A stretch of DNA of 64,000 nucleotides from Parvibaculum sp046297875 (GTDB lineage: Bacteria; Pseudomonadota; Alphaproteobacteria; Parvibaculales; Parvibaculaceae). The position numbers and the translations under genes were made by a program. The notes beneath the pieces were generated by a model. That model did not search any database, was not told the DNA's origin, and worked only from the letters and a program-made list of their open reading frames with translations. Positions 34,815 to 43,767 of the stretch are shown here, piece after piece (position 1 is the first letter of the stretch; each line of letters starts with the position of its first letter). Location: assembly GCF_046297875.1 (NCBI RefSeq), contig NZ_JBKBHD010000001.1:992001-1056000 (forward strand). Reading direction: 5' to 3'.

Positions 34815-35132
34815 GCCCGCGCCGTTTCATGCTGCATCGCATCATTTTCACCAATCATCTGTAGGCGGATTATTCGGGAAATGGGCGCCTCGGGGCCCGG
34901 CAGCACCGACATTAAAAAGATTTAATGAAAACAAGGGACAAAGCGCCTGAAAATCGAGGGTAATAGAGGCGTTGAAGACACAGAATCGGCATCGCCGCGA
35001 TTTGCGCCTCGAAGGCAATTTGCTATCATCTGCTTGAGTAAGGCGGGGAAACCGGCCTCGGTGAGCGATGCAAGAAAACGAGAAGCATCGACGCCGAATG
35101 CCTAGAGAAGAAATCCAGTGGAGGGAACGTAT
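34815..35132. other. 318 bp intergenic region before the DUF1329 gene
   Basis: No supported gene. It contains an AT palindrome ATTAAA-AAGA-TTTAAT (34911-34926) and the promoter candidate listed at 35002-35029, with a leader of about 100 bases. The independent promoter explains how DUF1329 is expressed despite the upstream terminator. Confidence 0.5.
35002..35029 (+). promoter_or_regulatory. Candidate sigma-70 promoter of the DUF1329 gene
   Basis: TTGCGC (35002-35007), a 16-base spacer, TATCAT (35024-35029). It gives a leader of about 97 bases ending in GGAGGG before the start codon. Confidence 0.4.
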
Positions 35133-36488
35133 ATGAAAAGGACGACCTTTTTGGTGTCCGCCCTTGCGATCAGCGCAATCGCCACAAGCGCGCTGGCCAA
35201 GGTTCCGGAAGCCCAGGTAAATCGTCTGGGTCAGGATCTGACCCCGATGGGCTCGGAAAAGGCCGGCGAGGGTGATATCCCCGCCTGGACCGGCGGTCTG
35301 CAGACCGTGCCGAGCAATGTCAGCTACAAGCCCGGCGACAAGCTCGCCAATCCGTTCGCCAGCGACCCGATCAAGTTCACGGTCACCGGCCAGAACATGG
35401 GCCAGTACGAAGCGCTGCTCACGCCCGGCTACAAGGCGATGCTGCAGACCTATCCTTCGTACAAGATGAACGTGTACGAAACGCGCCGCTCCTGCGCCTT
35501 CCCGGATCGCTACTATGAAGCGACCAAGCGCAATGCACAGGTCGGCGAACTCGTCGGCGGCGGTGCGGGCGTCAGCGAAGCCATTTTCGGCACGCCGTTC
35601 CCGATCGCGAACAACGCGCTCGAAATGATCTGGAACCACACGCTGCGTTACCGTTCGTTCAAGGCGGTTCGTCAGTTTGCTGCGGCGCCGGTCACGCGCG
35701 GCGGCGACTACACGCTGCAGATCGTGCAGGACGAAGCTATTCTCGCCTGGTCGGATCCGTCCAAGCAGCGCGCTGAAGACCTGAACAACATCTCGATCTA
35801 CTACATCGCGAACACGATCGCTCCGGCCCGTGCCGCGGGTAACGTGATCCTGGTGTACGAAGCCCTGAACGCCCAGATCCAGCCCCGCCAGGCCTGGCAG
35901 TACAGCCCCGGTACGCGTCGCGTGCGCCGTGCGCCGAACATCGCCTACGACAATCCGGGCACGAACTCGGACGGTCTGTCCACGTCGGACGCCTTCGACG
36001 GCTATAACGGCGCGCCGGACCGCTACGACTGGTCGGTTCTGGGCAAGAATGTCCGCCTCGTCTCGGCAAACGCCTATGAAGGCGAGTCGACACCCTACCG
36101 CGACTATCTCCAGGCGGCTCACCTGAACCAGGACCGCGTGCGCTACGAAGCACGCCGCGTGTGGGAATTCGAAGCCAAGCTTCGCCCGAACACCCGCCAC
36201 GTCTATTCGCGCCGCGTCTACCACAACGAGGAAGATGCGTGGCAGATGTCGACCGTCGAACTCTATGACGGCCGTGGCCAGCTCTGGCGCGTTCAGGAAA
36301 TGCACCAGATCCAGCGCTACAACGTGCCGCTCTGCGGTTCGGCTGGCGAAATCGTGTACGACCTGCAGGCCGGCCGCTATCTGGCGCTCGCGATGCAGAA
36401 CGAAGAGCCCCCGGTGAACTACTTCGCCGACGAGCTCGACCCGTCGCGCTACACGCCGAACTCGATCCGTCAGCTCGGCGTCCGCTAA
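35133..36488 (+). CDS. DUF1329 periplasmic protein
   Basis: 451 residues from ATG at 35133, GGAGGG eight bases upstream. A signal peptide (MKRTTFLVSALAISAIATSA, cleavage near ALA-KVP) is followed by the DUF1329 opening EAQVNRLGQDLTPMGSEKAG and IPAWTGGL. The body is beta-rich with many Tyr and Arg, for example NPGTNSDGLSTSDAFDGYNG and RVYHNEEDAWQMS. The family resembles LolA-type lipid carriers and is nearly always next to DUF1302. It may ferry a hydrophobic ligand across the periplasm. Exact role unproven. Confidence 0.88.
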   Translation: MKRTTFLVSALAISAIATSALAKVPEAQVNRLGQDLTPMGSEKAGEGDIPAWTGGLQTVPSNVSYKPGDKLANPFASDPIKFTVTGQNMGQYEALLTPGYKAMLQTYPSYKMNVYETRRSCAFPDRYYEATKRNAQVGELVGGGAGVSEAIFGTPFPIANNALEMIWNHTLRYRSFKAVRQFAAAPVTRGGDYTLQIVQDEAILAWSDPSKQRAEDLNNISIYYIANTIAPARAAGNVILVYEALNAQIQPRQAWQYSPGTRRVRRAPNIAYDNPGTNSDGLSTSDAFDGYNGAPDRYDWSVLGKNVRLVSANAYEGESTPYRDYLQAAHLNQDRVRYEARRVWEFEAKLRPNTRHVYSRRVYHNEEDAWQMSTVELYDGRGQLWRVQEMHQIQRYNVPLCGSAGEIVYDLQAGRYLALAMQNEEPPVNYFADELDPSRYTPNSIRQLGVR

Positions 36489-36510
36489 TCGCGGAATCAA
36501 GAATTGGCGA

Positions 36511-36546
36511 GGCCGGACCTGGAAACAGGTCCGGCCTTTTGCTTTT
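36511..36546 (+). terminator. Rho-independent terminator after the DUF1329 gene
   Basis: GGCCGGACCT (36511-36520), six-base loop, AGGTCCGGCC (36527-36536), then TTTTGCTTTT. Confidence 0.93.
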
Positions 36547-36760
36547 GGGGGTCGCGCCCGTTCTCTTAACCAAGTTTTCGACGCCGCCGAATCTCTTTTC
36601 CGCGGGCCAAGACGGCGCCGAAAAAATGCGCTATAAAATCAAAAAACCGTTATAACAAACCGCAAAACAGGGGGTTGCCGCCCGGCTGGCGGAGACCGGA
36701 AAACCGGTCCCGGACAAGCAGGCAGCGGCCGGAAATGCCCGAGTGCAGGAGCTCCAGTTC

Positions 36761-37843
36761 ATGTCTTCGTCTAATCTTTCCGTCGTTTCCAGTTGGGCGC
36801 AGCGTCTGCGTCTTGTCTCGTTTGCCGCGCTTGGCGCGATCGCCCTTTCCTTCGGCCCGGCCCTGATGCCGGCAGCCGCCGAGGAAGATGCCGACGGCGG
36901 CCCCGAATACTCGATGAAATCGAACCTTGCAGCCGAGTCGCTTCTGCTCGATGCGACCTATGCCAATGGCAGGCTGATCGCTGTCGGCGAGTTCGGCCAC
37001 ATCGTTCTGTCCGATGACCGCGGCGCCACCTGGCGTCAGGCGGAGTCGGTGCCGACACAGGCGACGCTCACCGGCGTTACCTTTGTCGGCGAGAATGTCG
37101 GCTTTGCGGTCGGCCATGACGCAACCGTTCTGCGCACCACCGATGGCGGCGAGAACTGGGAGCTTGTCTATAACGACACCGAATCCGAAATGGCCTTCAT
37201 GACGGTCTATTTCGAGAACGAAGACCGCGGCTTTGCGATGGGTGCCTTCTCCTTCATCGTCGAAACGACCGATGGCGGCGACACCTGGGAGGAGCGTTCG
37301 CTCAGCGAAGGTGTGCTTGACGACTTCCACCTGAACAAGCTGTTCTCCGCCAATAATGGCGACCTCTACGTCTCCGCCGAATTCGGCGTCGTCTACCGCT
37401 CACCGGACAATGGACGGACCTTCGAGCGCATCCAGACGCAGTATGAAGGCTCGTTCTGGGGCGGCTTCGGCATGTCCGACGGTTCGGTGATGGTGTTCGG
37501 CATGCGCGGCAATGCGTTCCGCTCCTATGACAACGGTCAGACCTGGGTCAAGGTCGACACCGGCACGGACAAGTCGATCGCCGGTGGCGTTCAGCTCGGC
37601 AACGGCAAGATCGTTCTTGTCGGCCTGCAGGGCTATGTCGGCTACAGCGAAGACAACGGCAAGTCCTTTGTCGAAGTGACGCGCGCCGACCGTCTCGGCT
37701 ATGCCGCCGTTACCGACGGACCGGAAGGCCAGATCGTCGTGTTCGGCGAGCCCGGTGCCAAGCTGATGCCGGACGATATGGAAAAGGCACGCGAGCAGGT
37801 TGGCGCGCGCATCAGCATCACGCATATGGACAGCGACAGCTGA
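36761..37843 (+). CDS. Ycf48-like BNR/beta-propeller protein
   Basis: 360 residues from ATG at 36761. A signal peptide (about residues 1-40, ending PAAAEEDADG) precedes a propeller of repeated blades with the Asp-box pattern: LSDDRGATWRQ, RTTDGGENWEL, ETTDGGDTWEE, RSPDNGRTFER, RSYDNGQTWVK, YSEDNGKSFVE. These are Ycf48/BNR motifs. In heterotrophs such proteins often accompany DUF1302, DUF1329 and an MMPL/RND exporter; no exporter follows here. Probably a periplasmic assembly or binding partner. Confidence 0.88.
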   Translation: MSSSNLSVVSSWAQRLRLVSFAALGAIALSFGPALMPAAAEEDADGGPEYSMKSNLAAESLLLDATYANGRLIAVGEFGHIVLSDDRGATWRQAESVPTQATLTGVTFVGENVGFAVGHDATVLRTTDGGENWELVYNDTESEMAFMTVYFENEDRGFAMGAFSFIVETTDGGDTWEERSLSEGVLDDFHLNKLFSANNGDLYVSAEFGVVYRSPDNGRTFERIQTQYEGSFWGGFGMSDGSVMVFGMRGNAFRSYDNGQTWVKVDTGTDKSIAGGVQLGNGKIVLVGLQGYVGYSEDNGKSFVEVTRADRLGYAAVTDGPEGQIVVFGEPGAKLMPDDMEKAREQVGARISITHMDSDS

Positions 37844-37869
37844 TCTTTTCCGAACAAGGCAAATCGCGA

Positions 37870-37905
37870 AGAGCCCCGGACCGCAAGGCCGGGGCTCTTT
37901 CCTTT
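37870..37905 (+). terminator. Rho-independent terminator after the Ycf48-like gene
   Basis: AGAGCCCCGG (37870-37879) pairs with CCGGGGCTCT (37889-37898), then TTCCTTT. Confidence 0.88.
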
Positions 37906-37974
37906 GCGGAAAGGGCGCGTCACAATCGCTTCCAAAGGCCGGATCACAAGGCCGGGGTTTCAAGGGAGGACGTT

Positions 37975-38778
37975 ATGGCAGAAGAGGTCGATTTCGGCCG
38001 TTACACGCGCATCAAGGCAGGCCGCAAGGGCCGGGTGCTCACGCTGGCGCTCAGCAATCCGGCCTTGATGAATGCGGTCGATGGCGAGATGCATCGCGAA
38101 CTCTCGCGCATCTTTCTCGATGCCGCCGACGATCCCCTGTCCGACATCGTGGTACTCACGGGTGACGGCGCGGCCTTTTCGGCGGGCGGCGATCTCAACT
38201 GGATGAAGCGCGGTTTCGAGGCAGGCGAGAAGGGGCCGGATGCGGCGGAGGCAAAGCGCATCGTCTTTTCGCTGCTCGATCTCGAAAAGCCGATCATCGC
38301 CAAGGTGCGCGGGCCCGCCGTTGGGCTCGGCGCAACCATCGCGCTCATGTGCGACGTGATCTTTGCGAGCGACAATGCGCGCTTTGCCGATCCGCATGTG
38401 CGTGCCGGCATCGTCGCGGGCGATGGCGGGGCAATCATCTGGCCGCAGCTTGTCGGCTATGCACGCGCGAAGGAGTACCTCATGACGGGAGACCCGGTGC
38501 CGGCGGCCGAAGCCGAGCGCATCGGCCTCATCAATCATGTCGTGCCCGATGCCGAACTCGATGCCCGCGTGGAAGCCTTCGCGGACAAGCTCGCAGGCGG
38601 CGCCATCCAGGCGATCAAATATTCCAAGGTCTCCGTCAACATCGGATTGAAGCAGCTCGCGCACACAATCCTCGACACGTCGATCGGCTACGAGATGCTG
38701 ACCTTCACGACCGACGATCACAAGGAAGCGGTCCGCTCCTTCCTCGAGAAGCGCAAGCCCGCTTTCACGGGACGCTGA
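37975..38778 (+). CDS. Enoyl-CoA hydratase/isomerase family protein
   Basis: 267-residue crotonase-fold protein. Oxyanion-hole segments are clear: AAFSAGGDLNWMKRG and KVRGPAVGLGATIALMCDVIFAS. HVRAGIVAGDGGAIIWPQ occupies the position where a catalytic Glu is expected in hydratases; here GIVAGDGG has no Glu, so isomerase, hydrolase or other crotonase activity is possible. First of four genes (hydratase, two ACAD-fold enzymes, SDR) pointing to degradation of a fatty, cyclic or steroid-like acid. Three bases separate its stop from the next start. Confidence 0.88.
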   Translation: MAEEVDFGRYTRIKAGRKGRVLTLALSNPALMNAVDGEMHRELSRIFLDAADDPLSDIVVLTGDGAAFSAGGDLNWMKRGFEAGEKGPDAAEAKRIVFSLLDLEKPIIAKVRGPAVGLGATIALMCDVIFASDNARFADPHVRAGIVAGDGGAIIWPQLVGYARAKEYLMTGDPVPAAEAERIGLINHVVPDAELDARVEAFADKLAGGAIQAIKYSKVSVNIGLKQLAHTILDTSIGYEMLTFTTDDHKEAVRSFLEKRKPAFTGR

Positions 38779-38781
38779 AAG

Positions 38782-39969
38782 ATGGATGCCGCCATGACGG
38801 ATATGCCGCTCAATTTCGATGAACCCGAGCATGTGCGCATGCTGCGCGAGACGACACGCCGCTTCGTCGAGGCGGAGATGCCGCGCGAGAAGGCGCGCGA
38901 GTGGGATCGTGGCAACATCTATCCCGCTGGGGTGATGAAGAAGCTCGGTGAGATGGGCATGATGGGCCTCACCGTGGAAGAACGCTTCGGCGGGGCGGGC
39001 GTCGACATCTATGCGACAATGGCGGTGATCGAGGAAATTGCGAAGCGCTCGGTCGCGGTTGCCTGCCCCTATATCATGGCGGTCTGCTATGCGGGCATGA
39101 ATCTCGGCGAGAGCGCGAGCGAGGAACAGAAGCAGGAGCTGCTGCCGAAGGTCGCGTCCGGCAATCTTCTTTTTGCCTATGGGCTTTCCGAGCCCAATGT
39201 CGGTGGCGATCTTGCCACCGTCGAAACGACGGCGCGGCGCGAGGGCGACGAGCTTGTCGTCAACGGCACCAAGCGCTGGTGTACGGGCGCGCATATCGCC
39301 GACTACATCTTCTGCCTGCTGCGGACCGGGCCGAAGGAAGAGAAGTACAAGAACCTCTCCATCGTGCTGATCCCGCCGACGCTGCCCGGAATCACCATCA
39401 TGCCGCTCGGCCATCTCGGCATTCGCGGCGTCGAGACGAAGGATGTGATCTTCGAGGACGTGCGGGTACCCGCCGCGAATATTCTCGGCGGCGAGGCGAT
39501 GTGGAACAAGGGCTGGAATCAGCTTGCGGGACGCGCACTCGAAGTGGAAAAGCTCGAACTTTCCGCCTGCGCGCTTGGGCTTGCGGAAGCGGCGCTCGCC
39601 GATGCCTGGCGCTATGCGGAAGAGCGGGTGCAATTCGGCCGCGCCATTGCCGGTCATCAGGCCGTGCGGCACACGCTTGCCGAAGCGCAGACGAAGGTGC
39701 GCGCCATGCGGCTCATGCTCTACAGCGCCGCCTGGCTTGCAGATCAGGGGCGCCCCTGCTCGATCGAGACGTCGATGGCGAAGCTGTTTTGCTGCGAGGC
39801 CGCGGCCGAAGTGACGCAGATGTGTATGCGCGTCACAGGCGCCTATGGGCTTTCCGACCAGATGGACATGGAGCGCTACATGCGCGACGCGGTGAGCCTG
39901 CCCATCGTCGGCGGCTCGTCCAACATGCAGAAGAACAATATCGCGAACCGGCTGAAGCTCGGCGCCTGA
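38782..39969 (+). CDS. Acyl-CoA dehydrogenase, non-canonical active site
   Basis: 395 residues from ATG at 38782; an ATG at 38794 is also possible. Family segments: YGLSEPNVGGDLATVETTAR (FAD and substrate loop), KRWCTGAHIADYIFCLLR, QFGRAIAGHQAVRHTLAEA and ERYMRDAVSLPIVGGSS. In most members the last segment reads with a catalytic Glu (YEGTSE); here it is VGGSSN. The base may be elsewhere, as in isovaleryl- and long-chain types, or the substrate may differ. Oxidises an acyl-CoA with electrons to ETF, by family. Confidence 0.88.
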   Translation: MDAAMTDMPLNFDEPEHVRMLRETTRRFVEAEMPREKAREWDRGNIYPAGVMKKLGEMGMMGLTVEERFGGAGVDIYATMAVIEEIAKRSVAVACPYIMAVCYAGMNLGESASEEQKQELLPKVASGNLLFAYGLSEPNVGGDLATVETTARREGDELVVNGTKRWCTGAHIADYIFCLLRTGPKEEKYKNLSIVLIPPTLPGITIMPLGHLGIRGVETKDVIFEDVRVPAANILGGEAMWNKGWNQLAGRALEVEKLELSACALGLAEAALADAWRYAEERVQFGRAIAGHQAVRHTLAEAQTKVRAMRLMLYSAAWLADQGRPCSIETSMAKLFCCEAAAEVTQMCMRVTGAYGLSDQMDMERYMRDAVSLPIVGGSSNMQKNNIANRLKLGA

Positions 39970-39985
39970 ACAACAGGAGGGCGGC

Positions 39986-41179
39986 ATGACCGCAACGGAT
40001 ACGGCGAAGAAAACGAATGCGGATCTCCTCGCGGCGGCAGAAAAATTCGCGCCCGAGATAGCGGCGCGCGCCGCCGAGATCGAGGCAAACCGCTTCCTGC
40101 CGCAAGACCTTGCCACCCGCTTTGCGGAAGCCGGGCTCTACCGGCTCTGCGTGCCTGCCGAATATGGCGGGCTGGAAAGCCATCCGGGCGAACTTGTGAA
40201 AGTGGTCGAACGGATCGCGCAAGCCGATGGCTCGGCGGCCTGGTGCGTCTTTATCGGCGCGACATCCGGCCTCGTTGCCGCTTTCCTCGAGCCTTCGGAA
40301 GCGGCGCATGTTTTCGGCAATCCGCTGACCATCACGGCGGGCGTCTTCGCGCCGCGCGGCAAGGCGGTGCGCGCGAATGAGGGCGGTGTCGAGGGCTACC
40401 GCGTCACGGGGCGCTGGCAATGGGGCTCGGGCTCGCGCAATGCACAGTGGATTTCCGGCGGCTGCATGATCCTTGGCGAAGATGGAAAGCCTGAAATGGC
40501 CGCCGAAGGCATCCCGCAGAACCGCATGATGATCTTCGAGGCCGGGCAGGTGCATCTCCACGACACATGGGATGTCTCCGGCCTTTGCGGCACGGGCAGC
40601 ACGGATTTCGAGGTGAAGAATCTCTTTGTGCCGGCCTCGCGCGCGGTGAGCCTCGTCAGCGACAAGCCGCTCAAGCGCCCGCTCTACTGCTTCCCGACTT
40701 TCGGGCTTCTCGGCATCGGCATTGCCGCCGTGTCGCTCGGTCTTGCACGCGGCGCGATCGATACGCTTGTCGATCTCGCGGGTGGAAAGACGCCGCAGGG
40801 CTCGTCGAAGCCGCTGGCGCTGCGCGCCAAGGCGCATCTCGATGTGTCGGAAGCGGAAGCGCTGACGCGGTCGGGCCGCGCCTATCTCATGGAAGCGATC
40901 GAGGCGGCCTGGGAGGCGGCGACGAAGAATGGCGAGATCACGGTCGCGCATCGCCGCGATCTGCGCATCGCGACGACCCATGCCGTGCGCTCGGCGGCGA
41001 AGGCCGTCGATCTCATGTACACGCTGGCGGGCGGCAGCTCCGTCTATCGCAATTCTCCGCTGCAGCGCCAGTTCCGCGACGTCCATGTCGCCACCCAGCA
41101 CATGATGGTGTCGGACGCGACCTATGAACTGACGGGACGGCTGCTGCTCGGCGTACCTACCAATACGGCGATGCTCTGA
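39986..41179 (+). CDS. Acyl-CoA dehydrogenase-fold flavin monooxygenase (HsaA/DszC type)
   Basis: 397 residues, AGGAGG before the ATG. N-terminal LCVPAEYGGLESHPGELVKV, ADGSAAWCVFIGA, YRVTGRWQWGSGSRNAQWIS, and C-terminal YTLAGGSSVYRNSPLQRQFRD with THMMV-like ATQHMMVSDATYELTGR match the Acyl-CoA_dh_2 group. These are mostly two-component flavin monooxygenases such as HsaA of steroid degradation and DszC. No flavin reductase is adjacent. A simple dehydrogenase role is the alternative. Seventeen bases after the previous gene. Confidence 0.82.
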   Translation: MTATDTAKKTNADLLAAAEKFAPEIAARAAEIEANRFLPQDLATRFAEAGLYRLCVPAEYGGLESHPGELVKVVERIAQADGSAAWCVFIGATSGLVAAFLEPSEAAHVFGNPLTITAGVFAPRGKAVRANEGGVEGYRVTGRWQWGSGSRNAQWISGGCMILGEDGKPEMAAEGIPQNRMMIFEAGQVHLHDTWDVSGLCGTGSTDFEVKNLFVPASRAVSLVSDKPLKRPLYCFPTFGLLGIGIAAVSLGLARGAIDTLVDLAGGKTPQGSSKPLALRAKAHLDVSEAEALTRSGRAYLMEAIEAAWEAATKNGEITVAHRRDLRIATTHAVRSAAKAVDLMYTLAGGSSVYRNSPLQRQFRDVHVATQHMMVSDATYELTGRLLLGVPTNTAML

Positions 41180-41219
41180 CGCGCCTCGGAGTTTCAAAAC
41201 TGCAAACAGAAAGACAGAC

Positions 41220-42005
41220 ATGACAAAGGAAAGAAAAGGCCGCGTCGAAGGCAAGATGGCCTTCATCACCGGCGGCGCGCAGGGGCTCGGCAAGGCATCG
41301 GCCATCATGCTCGCGCGCGAGGGCGCGAAGGTGACGCTCGCCGATATCAACGAAAAGGGTGCGGCGGAAGTTGCCGCCGAGATCAATGCGGAATGCCCCG
41401 GTATGGCCTTTGCCGTCGGCCTTGACGTGACGCGCGAGGACCAGTGGAAAGATGCGCTGGCCGAAGCGGACAAGGCGATGGGCGGCATCAATGTGCTTTT
41501 CAACAATGCCGGTATCGGTGGCGGCACGACGGTCGAGGACACCGATTTCGAGACCTTCAAGAAGGTGCAGGCGGTCGATGTCGATTCCGTCTTTCTCGGT
41601 TGCAAATATTCGATCCCCTATATGGTGCCCCATGCGCCCGGCTCTATCATCAATACATCTTCCATTGCAGGGCTGATCGCGGGCCATAACATGGCGGCCT
41701 ATAATGCGGCGAAGGCGGGCGTCTGGCTGCTGTCGAAGTCCGTCGCGCTTCATTGCGCCAAGCGCGGCTATCGCATCCGCTCGAACTCGATCCATCCGAC
41801 CTTCATCGACACGCCGATCCTGGATGGCATGGCGCGGGGCATGTCGAAGGAGGAGCTGGTGAAGAAGCTCGCCAAGCAGGTGCCGCTCGGCATTGTCGGC
41901 GAACCGGACGATGTCGCCTATTGCGTGCTCTATCTTGCGTCGGACGAATCGAAGTTCATCACCGGTGCGGAAATCAAGATCGACGGCGGCATCAGTGCCA
42001 TGTGA
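41220..42005 (+). CDS. SDR family NAD(P)-dependent oxidoreductase
   Basis: 261 residues. Cofactor motif ITGGAQGLGKASAIMLA; NNAGIGGG; catalytic Ser in IINTSSIAGL; YNAAK holds Tyr and Lys; the end is FITGAEIKIDGGISAM. It resembles cyclopentanol and 3-alpha/20-beta-hydroxysteroid dehydrogenases. ADINEKG after strand 2 suggests NAD preference. It follows the flavin enzyme by 40 bases in the probable acid-catabolism operon. Alcohol substrate unknown. Confidence 0.92.
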   Translation: MTKERKGRVEGKMAFITGGAQGLGKASAIMLAREGAKVTLADINEKGAAEVAAEINAECPGMAFAVGLDVTREDQWKDALAEADKAMGGINVLFNNAGIGGGTTVEDTDFETFKKVQAVDVDSVFLGCKYSIPYMVPHAPGSIINTSSIAGLIAGHNMAAYNAAKAGVWLLSKSVALHCAKRGYRIRSNSIHPTFIDTPILDGMARGMSKEELVKKLAKQVPLGIVGEPDDVAYCVLYLASDESKFITGAEIKIDGGISAM

Positions 42006-42058
42006 GACCCGCGGGGGGCCTTGCGCCAGCGGGGGGGCGGCCCCACATTGATGCTCGC

Positions 42059-42760
42059 ATGGGTCGCCGCATTCTCTTCGTTCTCCATCAGGAGAGGTCC
42101 AGTCCCGGCCGGGTCGGCCAGGCGCTGATCCGGCGCGGCTGCGAGCTCGATATCCGCCGCCCGGCGCTGGGCGACCCGCTGCCCGCCGATATGGCCGGTC
42201 ATGATGCGGCGGTGATATTCGGCGGGCCGATGAGCGCCAATGACGAGCTTGCCTTCATCAAGGCGGAGACGGAATGGATCGGCATTCCGTTGAAGGAGGA
42301 AAAGCCCTTTCTCGGCATCTGTCTTGGCGGGCAGATGATGGCGCGGCATCTGGGTGCCCGGGTCTATTCGCATCCGCAAGAGCGCGTCGAGGCGGGCTAT
42401 TACCCGATCAGGCCGACGGCGGATGGCCGTCATCTCTTCGACGATCCGCAGCATGTCTATCAGTGGCATCGGCAGGGCTTCGACCTGCCCTCGGGGGCGG
42501 TGCAGCTTGCCGAGGGCGGGGATTTCCCGGTTCAGGCCATGCGTTATGGCAAGGCTGCCTATGGGCTGCAGTTTCACCCCGAGCTCACCACGCCGATGAT
42601 GGATGCCTGGCTCGAATTCGGGAAGGAGCGGCTCAACAGGCCGGGCGCGCAGCCCGCCGAGCTTCACCGGCAGGGGCGTGCCGAGCATGATGCAACGCTG
42701 CGGGCCTGGCTCGAGCGATTTTTCGACCACTGGCTGCCTGCGGAAGCGGAGAAGGACTGA
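42059..42760 (+). CDS. Class I glutamine amidotransferase-like protein
   Basis: 233 residues from ATG at 42059. The nucleophile elbow FLGICLGGQMMARHLGARV has the catalytic Cys, and QFHPELTTPMMDAW has the His-x-Glu pair. VIFGGPMSANDE is the oxyanion strand. GGQ instead of the usual GHQ after the Cys is common in the GMP-synthase-like side group. It probably releases ammonia from glutamine for an unknown acceptor. The gene starts 53 bases after the SDR gene. Confidence 0.9.
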   Translation: MGRRILFVLHQERSSPGRVGQALIRRGCELDIRRPALGDPLPADMAGHDAAVIFGGPMSANDELAFIKAETEWIGIPLKEEKPFLGICLGGQMMARHLGARVYSHPQERVEAGYYPIRPTADGRHLFDDPQHVYQWHRQGFDLPSGAVQLAEGGDFPVQAMRYGKAAYGLQFHPELTTPMMDAWLEFGKERLNRPGAQPAELHRQGRAEHDATLRAWLERFFDHWLPAEAEKD

Positions 42761-42788
42761 TTTTCGGGGCGGGCGGGCATCCGGGAAA

Positions 42789-42864
42789 TGGTGGAGCCGA
42801 GCGGGATCGAACCGCTGACCTCCTCATTGCGAACGAGGCGCTCTCCCAACTGAGCTACGGCCCC
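42789..42864 (-). tRNA. tRNA-Ala (anticodon CGC)
   Basis: 76 bases on the minus strand. GGGGCCG pairs with CGGCTCC and includes the G3-U70 alanine identity pair. The anticodon loop TTCGCAA gives CGC. T arm GCGGTTCGATCCCGC; CCA encoded. Reads GCG codons. Confidence 0.95.
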
Positions 42865-43079
42865 GGAGCCCTGCGCTTTCCAGCGCCGGAGGCCGCTTAT
42901 TAGGCGGCGGCGGAGCGGGTGTCAAGAGAGGCTTGGGCGGGCGGGAAAGCTCTCCTTGAACCGGCTCTCCCCGGCGGTTACATCTCTAGGGGCCGGTCCG
43001 ACCGGCCATCCGTTTCCGGCCGGGTTCCGGCCGTCCGCGTGAGCCGCCCTTCCCGAAAACAAGCAACCGGCGAACCCCC

Positions 43080-43376
43080 ATGATTGCCCTTCTGAACCTC
43101 CTCGTCACCCTGATCTCGATCTATGTCTGGGTCCTCATCATCGGCGTGGTGCTGAGCTGGCTCATCGCCTTCAATGTCGTGAACACGCAGAACCGTTTCG
43201 TCTATATGGTCGCGGACACGATCAACCGGCTGACGGAACCGGCGCTCCGGCCGATCCGCAATTTCCTGCCCAACCTCGGCGGCATCGATATTTCTCCGGT
43301 GATCCTCATTCTGCTGCTCTTCTTCCTGCAGAATCTCCTCACCTATGACGTGCCCATCTGGTTCGGCCTAAGGTAA
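43080..43376 (+). CDS. YggT family membrane protein
   Basis: 98 residues, two hydrophobic segments: LLNLLVTLISIYVWVLIIGV with VLSWLIAF, and VILILLLFFLQNLL. The linker holds VVNTQNRFVYMVADTINRLTEP, read as FVY...TEPALRPIR, and NFLPNLGGIDISPV, all typical of YggT. The family is linked to osmotic shock and cell division or membrane-protein homeostasis. The DUF167 gene follows at 13 bases, the usual pair. Confidence 0.93.
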   Translation: MIALLNLLVTLISIYVWVLIIGVVLSWLIAFNVVNTQNRFVYMVADTINRLTEPALRPIRNFLPNLGGIDISPVILILLLFFLQNLLTYDVPIWFGLR

Positions 43377-43388
43377 GGAAAGGCCCAG

Positions 43389-43715
43389 ATGCCCTTCCGG
43401 GCCGTGCCGGGCGGCGTTTCGCTGCGGCTCAGGGTTACGCCGCGTGGCGGGGCCGACAGGGTCGAGGGGCTTGGCGCCGATGCAGATGGCGCACGCCATC
43501 TCAGGCTCCGCGTGTCTGCCATTGCCGAAAAGGGCAAGGCCAATGAGGCGGTGCTGAAGCTTCTGGCAAAGAGCACCGGTCTGCCGCGCTCTTCCCTTTC
43601 CATCGCTTCGGGCGAAACGGGCCGCACCAAGGCGGTGCTGGTGGCGGGCGAGCCCGAGGCACTTCTTGCACGGCTCGGCGCATGGCTGGCATCTTTGCCT
43701 GAACGGGGCGATTGA
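43389..43715 (+). CDS. DUF167 (YggU) family protein
   Basis: 108 residues. SLRLRVTPRGGADRVEGL, RHLRLRVSAIAEKGKANEAV and LLAKSTGLPRSSLSIASGET cover the whole DUF167 domain, a small alpha/beta fold of unknown function. Usually next to yggT, as here, and before folD in alphaproteobacteria. Confidence 0.93.
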   Translation: MPFRAVPGGVSLRLRVTPRGGADRVEGLGADADGARHLRLRVSAIAEKGKANEAVLKLLAKSTGLPRSSLSIASGETGRTKAVLVAGEPEALLARLGAWLASLPERGD

Positions 43716-43729
43716 GCCATTGCCGGGCC

Positions 43730-43756
43730 TTGTCCGGCGCGGGTGGTCCTTATTAT
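43730..43756 (+). promoter_or_regulatory. Candidate folD promoter
   Basis: TTGTCC (43730-43735), 15-base spacer, TATTAT (43751-43756). It lies directly before the riboswitch. The spacer is short, so the -35 call is weak. Confidence 0.4.
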
Positions 43757-43767
43757 AGTGCGGCCTA

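Noticed and set aside
32123..34912. Very long open frame of over 900 codons opposite the DUF1302 gene
   Set aside because: It mirrors a signal-peptide-bearing, motif-supported gene; its product is Arg/Gly/Ala/Val-rich without family features. Long antisense frames are common in GC-rich DNA.
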